Origin: Kiloniella laminariae DSM 19542
GTDB lineage: Bacteria; Pseudomonadota; Alphaproteobacteria; Kiloniellales; Kiloniellaceae
Reading direction: 5' to 3'
DNA length: 64,000 nucleotides
Assembly (NCBI RefSeq): GCF_000374005.1
Contig: NZ_KB893171.1
Span: forward strand, 1-64,000
Shown here in pieces: positions 45,423 to 54,613 of the stretch. The position numbers and the translations under genes were made by a program. A model generated the notes under the pieces. The model was given only the letters and a program-made list of their open reading frames with translations. It searched no databases and had not been told where the DNA came from. The number at the start of each line of letters is the position of its first letter. Position 1 is the stretch's first letter.

Positions 45423-45485
45423 CCTGAATAGTGGCTGGTCTGTTTAAGGACAAAGTTGACACAAAAGGAACAGGTAACGGACAGC

Positions 45486-45527
45486 CATGCAGGGATTGCA
45501 GGGCGAATCCACTTGAATCCTTGCATG
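45486..45527 (+). repeat. Hairpin in the rlmN leader
   Basis: CATGCAGGGATT (45486-45497) and AATCCTTGCATG (45516-45527) form a 12-base stem with one mismatch and an 18-base loop. It lies about 60 bases before the rlmN start and lacks a T run, so a plain terminator is unlikely. It may be a 5' regulatory structure. Confidence 0.5.
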
Positions 45528-45586
45528 AGTCGCTTTATCTAGGCCTCAAATGCAGAGCAACGTTCTGCCCTGAAGGAAGATGAGTC

Positions 45587-46747
45587 ATGACCACAGCAAC
45601 CACAGATACCGCATCGCGCGGTCACGCAAAGGCCTTTGCTCCGCCGCTATCTTTGGCTGCTGATGGGCGCAAAATTCTGGTCGGTCTTTCGCGGGAACAA
45701 CTGGAAGCGGAAGTTCTGTCGCTGGGCGAGCCGAAGTTTCGGGCGAAACAGCTGTGGCAGTGGATCTATAATCATGGCGCCAGTTCATTCGAGGTGATGA
45801 CCTCGCTTGGCAAACCCTTTCGGGCCAAGCTGGAAGAAGCTTATGTGGTCGGGCGGCCGGAAATTGTTGAAGATCTGATTTCGGTGGACGGAACGCGCAA
45901 GTGGTTGCTGCGTTTTGCTGATGGCAATGAAGTCGAGACCGTATTTATTCCTGAGGAAGATCGGGGAACTTTATGCGTTTCCTCTCAGGTCGGCTGCACT
46001 CTGACCTGCAAGTTCTGTCATACTGGTACCCAGCCTTTGGTGCGTAATCTTTCTCCTAATGAAATTGTTTCCCAGATCATTATGGCGCGTGATGCCATGG
46101 AGGAATGGCCGAGTTCTGCAGAGGGTCGCCGTGTCACCAACATCGTGATGATGGGCATGGGTGAACCGCTCTATAACTACGAGAACGTTGCCCAGGCCCT
46201 GAAAATTGTCATGGACGGGGAAGGTCTCTCTATTTCCCGCCGCCGTATTACGCTGTCGACCTCGGGGGTTGTCCCGGAAATCCGGCGTTGTGGTGCAGAG
46301 CTGAATGTCAATCTGGCAGTTTCTCTGCACGCGGTTACGGATGAGGTTCGCAGCAAGATCATGCCGATCAACAACAAGTACCCTCTGGCCGAACTGCTTC
46401 AGGCCTGCCGTGAGTATCCAGGCGTCAGTAATGCCCGGCGGATTACTTTTGAATATGTCATGCTCAAGGATGTGAATGATTCACTTGAGGACGCCAAAAA
46501 TCTGATCCGGATCCTCAAGGGCATTCCGGCCAAGATCAACCTGATCCCCTTCAACCCTTGGCCGGGTTCATTTTTTGAGTGTTCTTCAAAAAATCAGATC
46601 CGCCGTTTTTCAGACTACCTGTTTGAACAGGGGGTTTCCGCGCCTGTACGGACAACACGCGGCGAAGATATTCTTGCCGCCTGCGGCCAGCTCAAGTCTG
46701 AATCAGAGCGCAAGCGCAAGAGCAAAAAGCCCTGCGCTGCTGAATAA
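45587..46747 (+). CDS. rlmN: Dual-specificity RNA methyltransferase RlmN
   Basis: A radical SAM enzyme that methylates C2 of A2503 in 23S rRNA and A37 in some tRNAs. The CxxxCxxC cluster motif is C137-C141-C144 ([14 protein letters not shown]). The [12 protein letters not shown] motif and the catalytic cysteine in AACGQL near the C-terminus are present. About 386 residues, which is normal. The start ATG has GGAAG about eight bases upstream. Confidence 0.96.
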   Translation: MTTATTDTASRGHAKAFAPPLSLAADGRKILVGLSREQLEAEVLSLGEPKFRAKQLWQWIYNHGASSFEVMTSLGKPFRAKLEEAYVVGRPEIVEDLISVDGTRKWLLRFADGNEVETVFIPEEDRGTLCVSSQVGCTLTCKFCHTGTQPLVRNLSPNEIVSQIIMARDAMEEWPSSAEGRRVTNIVMMGMGEPLYNYENVAQALKIVMDGEGLSISRRRITLSTSGVVPEIRRCGAELNVNLAVSLHAVTDEVRSKIMPINNKYPLAELLQACREYPGVSNARRITFEYVMLKDVNDSLEDAKNLIRILKGIPAKINLIPFNPWPGSFFECSSKNQIRRFSDYLFEQGVSAPVRTTRGEDILAACGQLKSESERKRKSKKPCAAE

Positions 46748-46770
46748 TTCTCCGGCTACCAGTTTTTGTT

Positions 46771-47571
46771 TCAGGGTTTCTGCATCACCAGTGTAAAGCC
46801 GAGCGGCGGAACTGCTTCCTGATGCTGGAGGTCCTGACAGAAGTTGGAAATATCCCGGTCAATTTCCTTGATGTGCTTTAGAGACATGCCGAGATTAATT
46901 CCTGCCATGAGAATGTTGTCCAACCTGTGCTGGAAGCTGTAACAGGGCTTCGCGTCGTAGCTCTCGTGGTTGAAATAGTCGAGGCCATCTGTGTCTTTCC
47001 ACGGCTCTTTCCTGAAATAGGAATGAAGTGGCCGGGATTTCCCCTTTTCATCTGGTTCATACATCATAAGAACCGGGTGCATTTCCTCGACCACATAATA
47101 TCCGCCCGGTTTGAGTAGCTCGGATACAACCCGGAAAAAATCTTTAATATCAGGCATCCAGCTCATGACACCGACGGTGGTGAGCACGATATCAAACTGC
47201 CCGGCCAGCTCTTTCGGCAGGTCGTAGACATCACTGACGATCAGCTGCATAACATCCTGAAGCCCGGCGGCTTCGACCAGCTCTTTGCCCTGGTCAATGA
47301 AAGCTGCGGCGGCATCTACACCAACGGTGCTGTGGGCGCCCATCTTCTGGACCGCCAACACATCTTTGCCATTGTTACAGCACAGCTGGATGATTTTTTT
47401 GTTTTTAACCCCGACCAGAGCCAGGCTTTCCAGCAGATAATCTGCTAGCGGGTTAAAATCGCTCTTTTTCACATCCAGGAGTAACTGTTCCTGATTGGCT
47501 GCGCGATGTTTTGGAGCAGCTTCATCCCATGATTTTCGGTTGGCATCAGTGTAGAATTTGCGGCTGTCCAT
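46771..47571 (-). CDS. SAM-dependent methyltransferase
   Basis: A 266-residue class I methyltransferase. Motif I is IIQLCCNNGKDVL, followed by VGVDAAAAFIDQG and, further on, FDIVLTTVGVMSWMPD and KPGGYYVVEEMHPV. It probably acts on a small molecule; the family (methyltransferase domain, MMDxK-like FYTDANRKSWDE) is otherwise uncharacterised. It converges with rlmN. Confidence 0.88.
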   Translation of the reverse strand: MDSRKFYTDANRKSWDEAAPKHRAANQEQLLLDVKKSDFNPLADYLLESLALVGVKNKKIIQLCCNNGKDVLAVQKMGAHSTVGVDAAAAFIDQGKELVEAAGLQDVMQLIVSDVYDLPKELAGQFDIVLTTVGVMSWMPDIKDFFRVVSELLKPGGYYVVEEMHPVLMMYEPDEKGKSRPLHSYFRKEPWKDTDGLDYFNHESYDAKPCYSFQHRLDNILMAGINLGMSLKHIKEIDRDISNFCQDLQHQEAVPPLGFTLVMQKP

Positions 47572-47692
47572 AAGAGGTTCCCATTAAAGTTCCCGATTTA
47601 CGAATATTGCGTTTCTTAAACGCCAGTAATCGAAATTTTTATGGCGCGTTCAAGAGTATTTTGCAGAAAATACAGCTCTTTCAGCAGAGAGT

Positions 47693-48589
47693 TCAAGACA
47701 GGGGAGTAAGAACTTTTCTTGCTTCTGCTGTCAGGGAACGGGTCAACTGCTGCATCAGGCTGGTCTGCAGGTTCCAGACATGCCAGTACAGCGGGACCGG
47801 GATTTCACATTCGGGATCAATGCTCGCGAGCTGTCCGTTTTGAATGAGTTCCCTGCTTTGCTGATCGGGAACCAGACCATAGGCGAAACCTTTGACCAAA
47901 GCAGAAATAAAACCGTCACAGGCAGGGATTAAATGATGGGGAAAACGGGTAACGCCAAATTTTTGTTCCAGATAGCGGTGTTGCAGCGGATCCTTGCGAT
48001 TGAAAACGGCCACCGGAGTGTGAGCAATATTCTCGGGAGTTAAGCCTTCGGGAGCGTATTTCTGAATGAAGTTGGGTGAAGCCAGGGGACGATAGATCAT
48101 TTGCCCAAGCGGAATACAGCGACATCCCTGCACAGCAGAAGAGCTGGCGCTGATACATCCCAGGACCTCACCTGTGCGCAAGAGATGATGTGTTTGTTCC
48201 TGATCATCCACCTTGAGATCAAGCAGGATTTTGTTGTCCTGGACAAAGTTCTGGATTGCCGGGAGAAACCAGGTGCCGATTGAATCTGCATTCAACCCGA
48301 TGGTCAGGGTGTTGAATCCGGCTTCGCCAGGATTTTTAAGATCATCATCCAGCTCGCTTTCCAGCAGAGATACCTGTTTGTAGTGTTTGAGCAAGCGCTG
48401 CCCGGCAGTGGTTGCGGCAAGAGGAGAACTGCGCACAACCAGCGTTTGACCAAGGTTGTCTTCCAACTGACGCAGACGTTGCGAGACGGCTGACTGGGTG
48501 ATGAAAAGCCTCTGTGCGGCTTTTTCAAAACTGCCTTCTTCGAGAATGGCTGTCAGCGTTGCCAGCAAACGATAGTCAAACATAATCAT
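47693..48589 (-). CDS. LysR regulator, ArgP/IciA-like
   Basis: A 298-residue LysR protein. Features of the ArgP group include FDYRLLATLTAILEEGSFEKAAQRLFITQSAVSQRLRQLEDNLG at the N-terminus. ArgP controls the arginine/lysine exporter gene argO in gammaproteobacteria. Here a LysE/ArgO-like gene lies 3 kb away at 51438, separated by three genes. The start at 48589 has GAGA six bases upstream; an ATG at 48583 gives the commoner MFDY start. Confidence 0.85.
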   Translation of the reverse strand: MIMFDYRLLATLTAILEEGSFEKAAQRLFITQSAVSQRLRQLEDNLGQTLVVRSSPLAATTAGQRLLKHYKQVSLLESELDDDLKNPGEAGFNTLTIGLNADSIGTWFLPAIQNFVQDNKILLDLKVDDQEQTHHLLRTGEVLGCISASSSAVQGCRCIPLGQMIYRPLASPNFIQKYAPEGLTPENIAHTPVAVFNRKDPLQHRYLEQKFGVTRFPHHLIPACDGFISALVKGFAYGLVPDQQSRELIQNGQLASIDPECEIPVPLYWHVWNLQTSLMQQLTRSLTAEARKVLTPLS

Positions 48590-48879
48590 AAATATCTCTT
48601 ATTTTTACCTTGAAACATTAGAGAGTTGATTTTGAGCTGTCACCCCAATTAGCCCGCTATTTTCGAGAAAGGGTCGAAAGAAAGATCTTGGCAAAGGCTA
48701 TGGCGGGGAGTCCTGTCAAAGTTCAGGTATTCTTTGCCAATCCCCGGTTTTGATGAAGGGTTGGTCTGGCGAGAGTAGGGTCAACTTGTCATAGTTATCC
48801 TAAATGGCCTGACAAAGAACATGCGAGCACATGATAAAGTCAGAATGAGTTGTATTGCATCAGAGGAATTGAGAAGAGC

Positions 48880-49527
48880 ATGGGCAAGTTGAAACTTATC
48901 ATTGGCAACAAAAATTATTCATCCTGGTCCTTCCGACCCTGGATCGCGCTGAAGGTCAAGAGAATCGAGTTTATAGAAGAGCTTTCTCCATTTGATTTTA
49001 CAGCAGGCAATCCGGATTTTGCCAAATTCTCCCCAAGCAAGAAGGTTCCGGTATTGCAGGATAATGACCTTACTGTCTGGGAATCCCTGGCTATTCTGGA
49101 ATATTTGGCTGAATGTTTTCCCGAAGCCGGGCTTTGGCCGGAAGATCGGGCCGACCGTGCCTGGGCACGGGCCATCGCCAATGAAATGCATGGCGGGTTT
49201 ATGTCCCTGAGATCCGAATGCCCGATGAATATGCGGCGGGCAGTCAGGGCGATCCCGATTTCGGAAGCAACAGGCAGGGATGTCCAGCGTATCGTTGATA
49301 TCTGGCGTGAATGCCTCGAGCATTCTGGTGGTCCGTTCCTGTTTGGGGACTTTACCAATGCAGACGCTATGTTTGCCCCGGTTGTGAACCGTATCGCGGT
49401 CTACGAGCTTAGTGATGATCCTGATATTATACGCTATTCTGAGGCGATGATGAAACTGCCGGCATGGCAGGAGTGGGAAGCCGCAGGGAAGGCAGAGCCC
49501 TGGACTGTAGAAGAGGAAGAAGTTTAA
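48880..49527 (+). CDS. Glutathione S-transferase family protein
   Basis: A 215-residue GST. The thioredoxin-like domain has NKNYSSWSFRPWIAL, where a serine can activate glutathione, and SKKVPVLQDNDLTVWESLAI with the cis-proline. The C-terminal helical domain ends AEPWTVEEEE. It lies divergent from the ArgP-like gene. The start at 48880 follows GAGAAG. Confidence 0.88.
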   Translation: MGKLKLIIGNKNYSSWSFRPWIALKVKRIEFIEELSPFDFTAGNPDFAKFSPSKKVPVLQDNDLTVWESLAILEYLAECFPEAGLWPEDRADRAWARAIANEMHGGFMSLRSECPMNMRRAVRAIPISEATGRDVQRIVDIWRECLEHSGGPFLFGDFTNADAMFAPVVNRIAVYELSDDPDIIRYSEAMMKLPAWQEWEAAGKAEPWTVEEEEV

Positions 49528-49630
49528 GGAAGATCAGGTCTGGTGGACAAGCAGAGTTAAGATGGGCCCAGGCGTTTGACACAGCAGCAGTGAAGAAAAA
49601 CAGAATATACTCGCAGTGATAGAACGTTTT

Positions 49631-49666
49631 TCTGGAAAAGCGGGTTGGTATCAGAAACGTTTCCTT
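49631..49666 (+). repeat. Conserved leader block, copy 1
   Basis: A stretch starting TCTGGAAAAG and ending AACGTTTCCTT lies 26 bases before the first lipoprotein gene. A closely similar block lies at 50513-50549 at nearly the same distance before the second. This shows the duplication included the upstream control region. Confidence 0.7.
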
Positions 49667-49691
49667 GTTCTTTTTGAAAAGGAAGTAACCG

Positions 49692-50438
49692 ATGCATATC
49701 TTGTTCTTCTTTAAAAGCTGTATGGTTTTGATGTTGCTGTCCATTGGGCTCTCTGGTTGTGGCCGGTTGGAGATAGCGACGGTAACCCTGACACCGACCA
49801 AAGTTGGCACACGACATGTTCTGGAAAATGGTCGATATGGTGTCTGCCACGGGTTAGACCGCCATGGCAGAGGATCAAACTTTCTGTTGAGAGATGTAGA
49901 TCCTCCCGATCGGGCTGATCCTTCTTTGATGGTTGTCGGGTATGAAAACTATTTCCTGCAAGGAGCAGATCCCTTTCCCTGTCACCACTGGGGCAGTCAT
50001 GCTTTTCAGGCCATGATGCTGTTTGATGTGGAAAGTACCGGGGCGACCCACATTATGAAAGCGACCCTGTCATTTGATATTATCCGGGAACTTTACAAGG
50101 ATCGCCTGTTGAGCAGTCGCTGTGAAGCGCCGGTAGCGCGGATACAGGACGACTGGTACGAAGGCTATTCAAATGCACGAGGAAGGGAAGGCATGGTGCC
50201 CTTTTCCCGGACTGAACCGGGAGGGACATTCAGTTCTGCTGGAATTGGGGACACCTCGCCGGATTTGGATGTGACCCATATCATCCGCTGGATGTTGCGG
50301 GGTGCCAATCGGGGTGTGGTTCTTAATCCAAAGGATGATGAGATCTTGCGAAATGACCAGAATGTATGGTGCGTAAGTACAATAGAAAACCCCAGGTTGG
50401 TGCTGGAAATCGTCAGACCGATTGGCTTTACACCCTAG
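49692..50438 (+). CDS. Lipoprotein of unknown function, copy 1
   Basis: A 248-residue lipoprotein. The signal ends in a lipobox LSGC (cysteine about 23). The mature part is very similar to its neighbour at 50574. Weak resemblance to DNRLRE-type beta domains is seen: ATHIMKATLSFDI, VTHIIRWMLRGANRGVVLNPKD and ENPRLVLEIV, a pattern of paired strands with W and G-rich turns. Four conserved cysteines and a PFPCHHW motif occur in both copies. No function is known. AAGGA lies before the start. Confidence 0.75.
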   Translation: MHILFFFKSCMVLMLLSIGLSGCGRLEIATVTLTPTKVGTRHVLENGRYGVCHGLDRHGRGSNFLLRDVDPPDRADPSLMVVGYENYFLQGADPFPCHHWGSHAFQAMMLFDVESTGATHIMKATLSFDIIRELYKDRLLSSRCEAPVARIQDDWYEGYSNARGREGMVPFSRTEPGGTFSSAGIGDTSPDLDVTHIIRWMLRGANRGVVLNPKDDEILRNDQNVWCVSTIENPRLVLEIVRPIGFTP

Positions 50439-50512
50439 AAACGGGTTAAATTCTTTGTCACAAATAAGATGTATCGAAGTGTGCTACACTCGCGGCAGGT
50501 GAGTATTTCTAT

Positions 50513-50549
50513 TCTGGAAAAGTAGGTTTGGTATCCGGAACGTTTCCTT
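50513..50549 (+). repeat. Conserved leader block, copy 2
   Basis: Starts TCTGGAAAAG and ends AACGTTTCCTT, matching copy 1 at 49631-49666 with a few changes, and lies 25 bases before the second lipoprotein start. Confidence 0.7.
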
Positions 50550-50573
50550 TTTCACAAGAGAAGGATGTGACCG

Positions 50574-51311
50574 ATGAGCCTGTTCTATACCTTAAGGTGC
50601 TATCTAATGACGATTATGCTGGCTGTGGGATTATCTGCCTGTAGTCGGCTTGAGATTGCAACTGTGACCCTGACACCGACGGAAGTCGGAACGCGTCACG
50701 TGTTCGATAATGGCAGGTACGGAGTCTGTTATGGGCTTAATCGTCATGGATCTGGATCGAGTTTTCTGCTGAGTGATGATCCCCCTGACACGGCTGACCC
50801 CTCCTTGATGATTGTTGGCTACGAGAACTATTTTGATCAGGGTGCTGATCCCTTCCCCTGTCATCACTGGACCAGCCACGCCTTCCAGACCATGATGCTG
50901 TTTGATATCGAAAGCACCGGGGCGACCCATATTATGAAGGCCACTCTTTCTTTCGATGTTGTTCGTGGCCTGTATCAGGATGGGCTGCTTGATACCCGTT
51001 GCCGGGCCCCGGTCGCGCGCGCCTTGAGTGACTGGCCTCCGGGATATTCTATGGCCTACAGACGGGCAGGGATGGTTGATTTCCCACGCAGCGAGCCTGC
51101 GGGTATATTCAGCTCTGCTGGCATCAGCGGCTTTTCTCCCAATGCAGATGTTACCCAGCTAGTCCGCAGGATGGTCAGGGACGGGAATCGCGGTTTTGTT
51201 CTCAATCCCAAAGATGATGAAATCTTGCACGACGACCGGAATGTCTGGTGTGTCGGCACGATTGAAAATCCGCGGCTGGTGCTGGAAATTGTCAGGCCAA
51301 TTGGCTTATGA
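50574..51311 (+). CDS. Lipoprotein of unknown function, copy 2
   Basis: A 245-residue paralogue of the previous gene. The lipobox is LSAC. Most positions are shared, including RLEIATVTLTPT, GTRHV, NGRYGVC, DPSLM, GYENYF, QGADPFPCHHW, ESTGATHIMKATLSFD, FSSAGI and a C-terminal CVGTIENPRLVLEIVRPIG. The main differences are in the central part around PVARALSDWPPGYS. Both genes look intact, so both copies are probably kept by selection. Confidence 0.75.
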   Translation: MSLFYTLRCYLMTIMLAVGLSACSRLEIATVTLTPTEVGTRHVFDNGRYGVCYGLNRHGSGSSFLLSDDPPDTADPSLMIVGYENYFDQGADPFPCHHWTSHAFQTMMLFDIESTGATHIMKATLSFDVVRGLYQDGLLDTRCRAPVARALSDWPPGYSMAYRRAGMVDFPRSEPAGIFSSAGISGFSPNADVTQLVRRMVRDGNRGFVLNPKDDEILHDDRNVWCVGTIENPRLVLEIVRPIGL

Positions 51312-51437
51312 CAAAGCTCTGATGATTCGCGATATAAAAATTTCTAATGAAATATTATTATTTCAAACAATACTTATAATGGACTGTTGTTTTACTCTGA
51401 AGCGAGTTTTGAAAACGCTTTTGCAGGAAAAACGGAT

Positions 51438-52061
51438 ATGTTCGCTATTGTTGCCCCTTTTATCAAGGGGATGGGAATAGGTGCAGGCTTGATCATCGCT
51501 ATAGGAGCCCAAAACGCCTATGTTCTGACACAGGGGCTGCGGGGGAATAATCAGCTCCTGATTGCCGGTATTTGTGCTCTGGTTGATGCGCTGCTGATCA
51601 CGCTGGGTGTGGCTGGGATGGGGCTACTGGTGACCTCTAACCCCCTGCTTCTTCAGATCACAGCCTGGGCTGGTGCGGCTTTCCTGTTTTTTTATGGTAT
51701 CTCTGCTTTCCGGGCGGCGATGAACCCGGAAGTCCTGAAGGCGCGACAGTCAAGCGGACCGGACAGTATTAAAAAAGCCGTTTTGACAACGCTTGCGGTA
51801 AGTTTGCTAAATCCGCATGTCTATCTGGATACTGTGGTCTTGCTTGGCTCGGTCGGGGCGCAATATCCCGAGGATACGCGCTTCTGGTTTGGTATGGGGG
51901 CGGTTGTTGCCTCTGTTCTGTGGTTCTTTTCACTTAGCCTGGGAGCCCAGTGGCTTGCCCCGTTGTTTCAACGGCCTCAGGCCTGGCGTGTTCTCGACTG
52001 TCTTGTCGGAATTGTCATGTGGTTGATTGCCGGGTCCCTGGTGCTGAAGGCGCTCTCTTGA
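51438..52061 (+). CDS. LysE/ArgO-family amino acid exporter
   Basis: A 207-residue membrane exporter with about six helices. The N-terminal GMGIGAGLIIAIGAQNAYVL motif is typical of LysE/ArgO, which export lysine or arginine. The start at 51438 is preferred over a longer in-frame start because the family N-terminus begins near the hydrophobic helix. It would be the natural target of the ArgP-like regulator at 47693. Confidence 0.9.
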   Translation: MFAIVAPFIKGMGIGAGLIIAIGAQNAYVLTQGLRGNNQLLIAGICALVDALLITLGVAGMGLLVTSNPLLLQITAWAGAAFLFFYGISAFRAAMNPEVLKARQSSGPDSIKKAVLTTLAVSLLNPHVYLDTVVLLGSVGAQYPEDTRFWFGMGAVVASVLWFFSLSLGAQWLAPLFQRPQAWRVLDCLVGIVMWLIAGSLVLKALS

Positions 52062-52094
52062 CTGCGCAGTCTTAGCACCAGGTTTTAAATGAGC

Positions 52095-54245
52095 CTATTT
52101 GCGAATACTGGCCAGGAATTGTTCAACATTACCCGTCAGAAGACTGCTTTCCTGGTCTATCTTCTGTACACCCTCGAGGACCTGGGACATTGACTGGTTG
52201 GTTCTGGTCAGCGCCGAGGTGACGCCCTGCACTCTTTCGGCAATGACAGAACAGTTGCTGGCACTCTGGTTGACCGTCTGGCTGATTTCCCGTGTGGCAC
52301 TTCCCTGTTCCTGTACAGCATTGGCAATACCTGCCGCGATTTCATCGATTTCCTTGATTACGGCGTCAATTTGTGCGGCGGCATCAACTGCACTGTGAAT
52401 TTCGCTCTGAATGCTGCTGATCAGCGTACTGATGCCTTCTGTTGCGTTGGTTGTCTGGTTCGAGAGATTTTTGACCTCGGATGCAACAACGGCAAATCCT
52501 TTCCCGGCATCTCCAGCCCTTGCCGCTTCGATGGTCGCGTTAAGGGCAAGGAGATTGGTTTGTTCGGCAATGGTGCTGATCATACTGATCACGTTCTCGA
52601 TTTGTTTCGAGCCCTCGTTCAGGCGGTTTATATTGCCGTTCATTGTCGTTGCGCGGGAAACCGCGTCTGTTGAAATGCGAGTACTTTGCGAGACCAGATT
52701 GGAAATCGCGGCGATGGACGCTGACAGTTCCTCTGTTGCGGCGGCGACTGTGGAAATATCATTGGACATGACATCACTGGCGCTGCTGATTTCCTGGGTT
52801 TCTTTCTGGGATTTCTCGGCGAGGCCGTGCATTTCCCGGGCCTGTTCACGCATGATACTGACATTGCTCGAGAGGATGCTGATTGACTGGCCGACAGAGG
52901 TATCAAAGTTATTGGCGAGCTTCTGGGCGCTAGCACGTTTTTCCTCTTCCAGTCTGGTTTGACTTAGCTCCTGCTCCTGCTTGAGCTCTTCGGCTTCCCG
53001 GGAAACATTCCGCAATGCTGCCAAAGCAAAACCCATCTTGCTAATTTCGTCGTTGCCGTTTCTGTTGATGCTGGTGGTCAGATCTCCGTTGGCAATCTCT
53101 TCCATAGAAGTAACCAGCCCCATAAGCCGTCGGAGCAGGTTCCTGGCAACATAAAGCCAGCCGATGAGGACAGAAATGACGAGTGAGATAAGCGAAATTG
53201 ACAGCATCACGATTTCAGTTTGTTTCGAGGTGGCATCATTTGCTTCTGCTGTCAGCGCAATAGCTGTTTCTGATGTTCGAACCAAATCACTGATCTGCAC
53301 AGACAAATCTTCAGCCAACTTACGGGTTGTCTGCATGATCTGCTCACTCTCCTCCAGAAGCTTTAGTTCTTCTTTTCGCAGCAGAAGAATGTTGTTCTGC
53401 AGGTCTCCTTTGCTGCCAAGCTGCAGAAGAGACTGGAACATTTCGCTGAGTTTGGGCACCTCCTGATTTTGCGACAGCTGGGACAGGGGGGTCGCCATGG
53501 AGCCGAGCGAGGTCAGAAAAGTTTGTTCGATGGCCTCGACGCCTGCGATGGTGTTGCTCTGTCCTCCTTCAGCAAGCAGGCCGACAAGCAGATTGGTTGA
53601 GCCTTTGAATTCCAGCAGACCTTGCTGCAGAATCATGTGCTGAAGCGGTTCTCCCTCGCCATCGATGATTCCAAGCCTTATCTTGATCAGGTGAGGGGCA
53701 ATTTCTTTCTGGGCTGTTTCGCGAAACTGGGGGAGCTGTGTTTCAAGTTCCTGACGCCTGGTTGCGAGGTTTTGGCTTTCCTGGCCCAGTTCGTTGAGGC
53801 GGGTAATTTCAGGAGCAATTGCGGCAAGGCTCTCGCGGATATTCTGAATTGCATCCTGACTGACATTGAGAGTGCTCAAACTTGCCAGATATCCCTCTGC
53901 TGCAGTCATGGAATCCTGCAGCGTTTGGAAACGGCGATCTCGCTGTTCGGTACCGGTTGCAGTCCGGAGCAAGGGAGCTGTTGCGGCCAGTCGGGAAATT
54001 TCTTCGGAAAGCTTCAGGGCAGAAGTAATGGAGGGGACGCTCTCGAGAGTAAGTTCTGCCTGTGCCTGGCTCAAACGGGAAAGATTATACCAGCCGATGA
54101 GGCTGCCGATGATGGTCATTGCTGCAACAACACTGAATGCAAGGATCAGCCTTTTTCCGATCCCAAACCGGATCACGGGTTGGGTCTCCTCTTCATGTTC
54201 TTGCTTGAGGTTTTCCGCAGTCAGCATCGAAGTCGTGTCACCCAT
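52095..54245 (-). CDS. Methyl-accepting chemotaxis protein
   Basis: A 716-residue transmembrane chemoreceptor. The N-terminal cytoplasmic segment precedes TM1 ([20 protein letters not shown], about 31-50). A long periplasmic helical region follows (about 55-340), then TM2 ([16 protein letters not shown]), a HAMP linker and the MCP signalling domain with the hairpin tip [19 protein letters not shown]. No C-terminal CheR pentapeptide is present. The ligand is unknown. The ATG has AGGAGC upstream. The gene converges with the LysE-like gene. Confidence 0.93.
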   Translation of the reverse strand: MGDTTSMLTAENLKQEHEEETQPVIRFGIGKRLILAFSVVAAMTIIGSLIGWYNLSRLSQAQAELTLESVPSITSALKLSEEISRLAATAPLLRTATGTEQRDRRFQTLQDSMTAAEGYLASLSTLNVSQDAIQNIRESLAAIAPEITRLNELGQESQNLATRRQELETQLPQFRETAQKEIAPHLIKIRLGIIDGEGEPLQHMILQQGLLEFKGSTNLLVGLLAEGGQSNTIAGVEAIEQTFLTSLGSMATPLSQLSQNQEVPKLSEMFQSLLQLGSKGDLQNNILLLRKEELKLLEESEQIMQTTRKLAEDLSVQISDLVRTSETAIALTAEANDATSKQTEIVMLSISLISLVISVLIGWLYVARNLLRRLMGLVTSMEEIANGDLTTSINRNGNDEISKMGFALAALRNVSREAEELKQEQELSQTRLEEEKRASAQKLANNFDTSVGQSISILSSNVSIMREQAREMHGLAEKSQKETQEISSASDVMSNDISTVAAATEELSASIAAISNLVSQSTRISTDAVSRATTMNGNINRLNEGSKQIENVISMISTIAEQTNLLALNATIEAARAGDAGKGFAVVASEVKNLSNQTTNATEGISTLISSIQSEIHSAVDAAAQIDAVIKEIDEIAAGIANAVQEQGSATREISQTVNQSASNCSVIAERVQGVTSALTRTNQSMSQVLEGVQKIDQESSLLTGNVEQFLASIRK

Positions 54246-54613
54246 TCCTAATTGCTCCTTGTCGTGGTTTCGACCGGGGAACTCGGTATAATTATTTTTG
54301 TTAAAACCACGTCTGTTCTTTGATTTTATTGTTGGTTTGATTATTTGGTTAATTTATTTTGGCTGAAGCTTAAGTGGGTAATCGTAAATATTTTGTCAGC
54401 AAAATAATATTTCTATTAATTTGTTCGTTGAACTGTCCGGCGGGAATTCAGGTTCGGTTTTCAGAGGGCTATGGTCTTTCCGCCAAAAGTGAAACAAAGG
54501 AGACATGGCCTGTCCTTGACCCTGCACAAGGGTGAAGATAGCTTCCGTTATTGGTAAAAAACAATTGAAGATCTGAATCCGACCGAGACATCGCTCCAGG
54601 AAAGTATGCATAA
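54246..54613. other. Divergent promoter region, AT-rich, upstream of the His-rich MFS gene
   Basis: About 368 bases, AT-rich in the first half. It holds TTGACC at 54517-54522 and a short dyad ACCCT-N5-AGGGT (54520-54534) about 80 bases before the transporter start. No gene is supported. Confidence 0.5.
54520..54534 (+). promoter_or_regulatory. Short dyad overlapping a -35-like element
   Basis: ACCCT (54520-54524) and AGGGT (54530-54534) flank five bases and overlap TTGACC. The half sites resemble those of MerR-family metal regulators, but the spacing is shorter than theirs. The function is unproven. Confidence 0.3.

Noticed and set aside
54517-54540. A classical MerR-family metal-responsive promoter
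   Set aside because: The half sites look right but are only five bases apart, while known MerR-family dyads are wider; kept only as an unassigned dyad.
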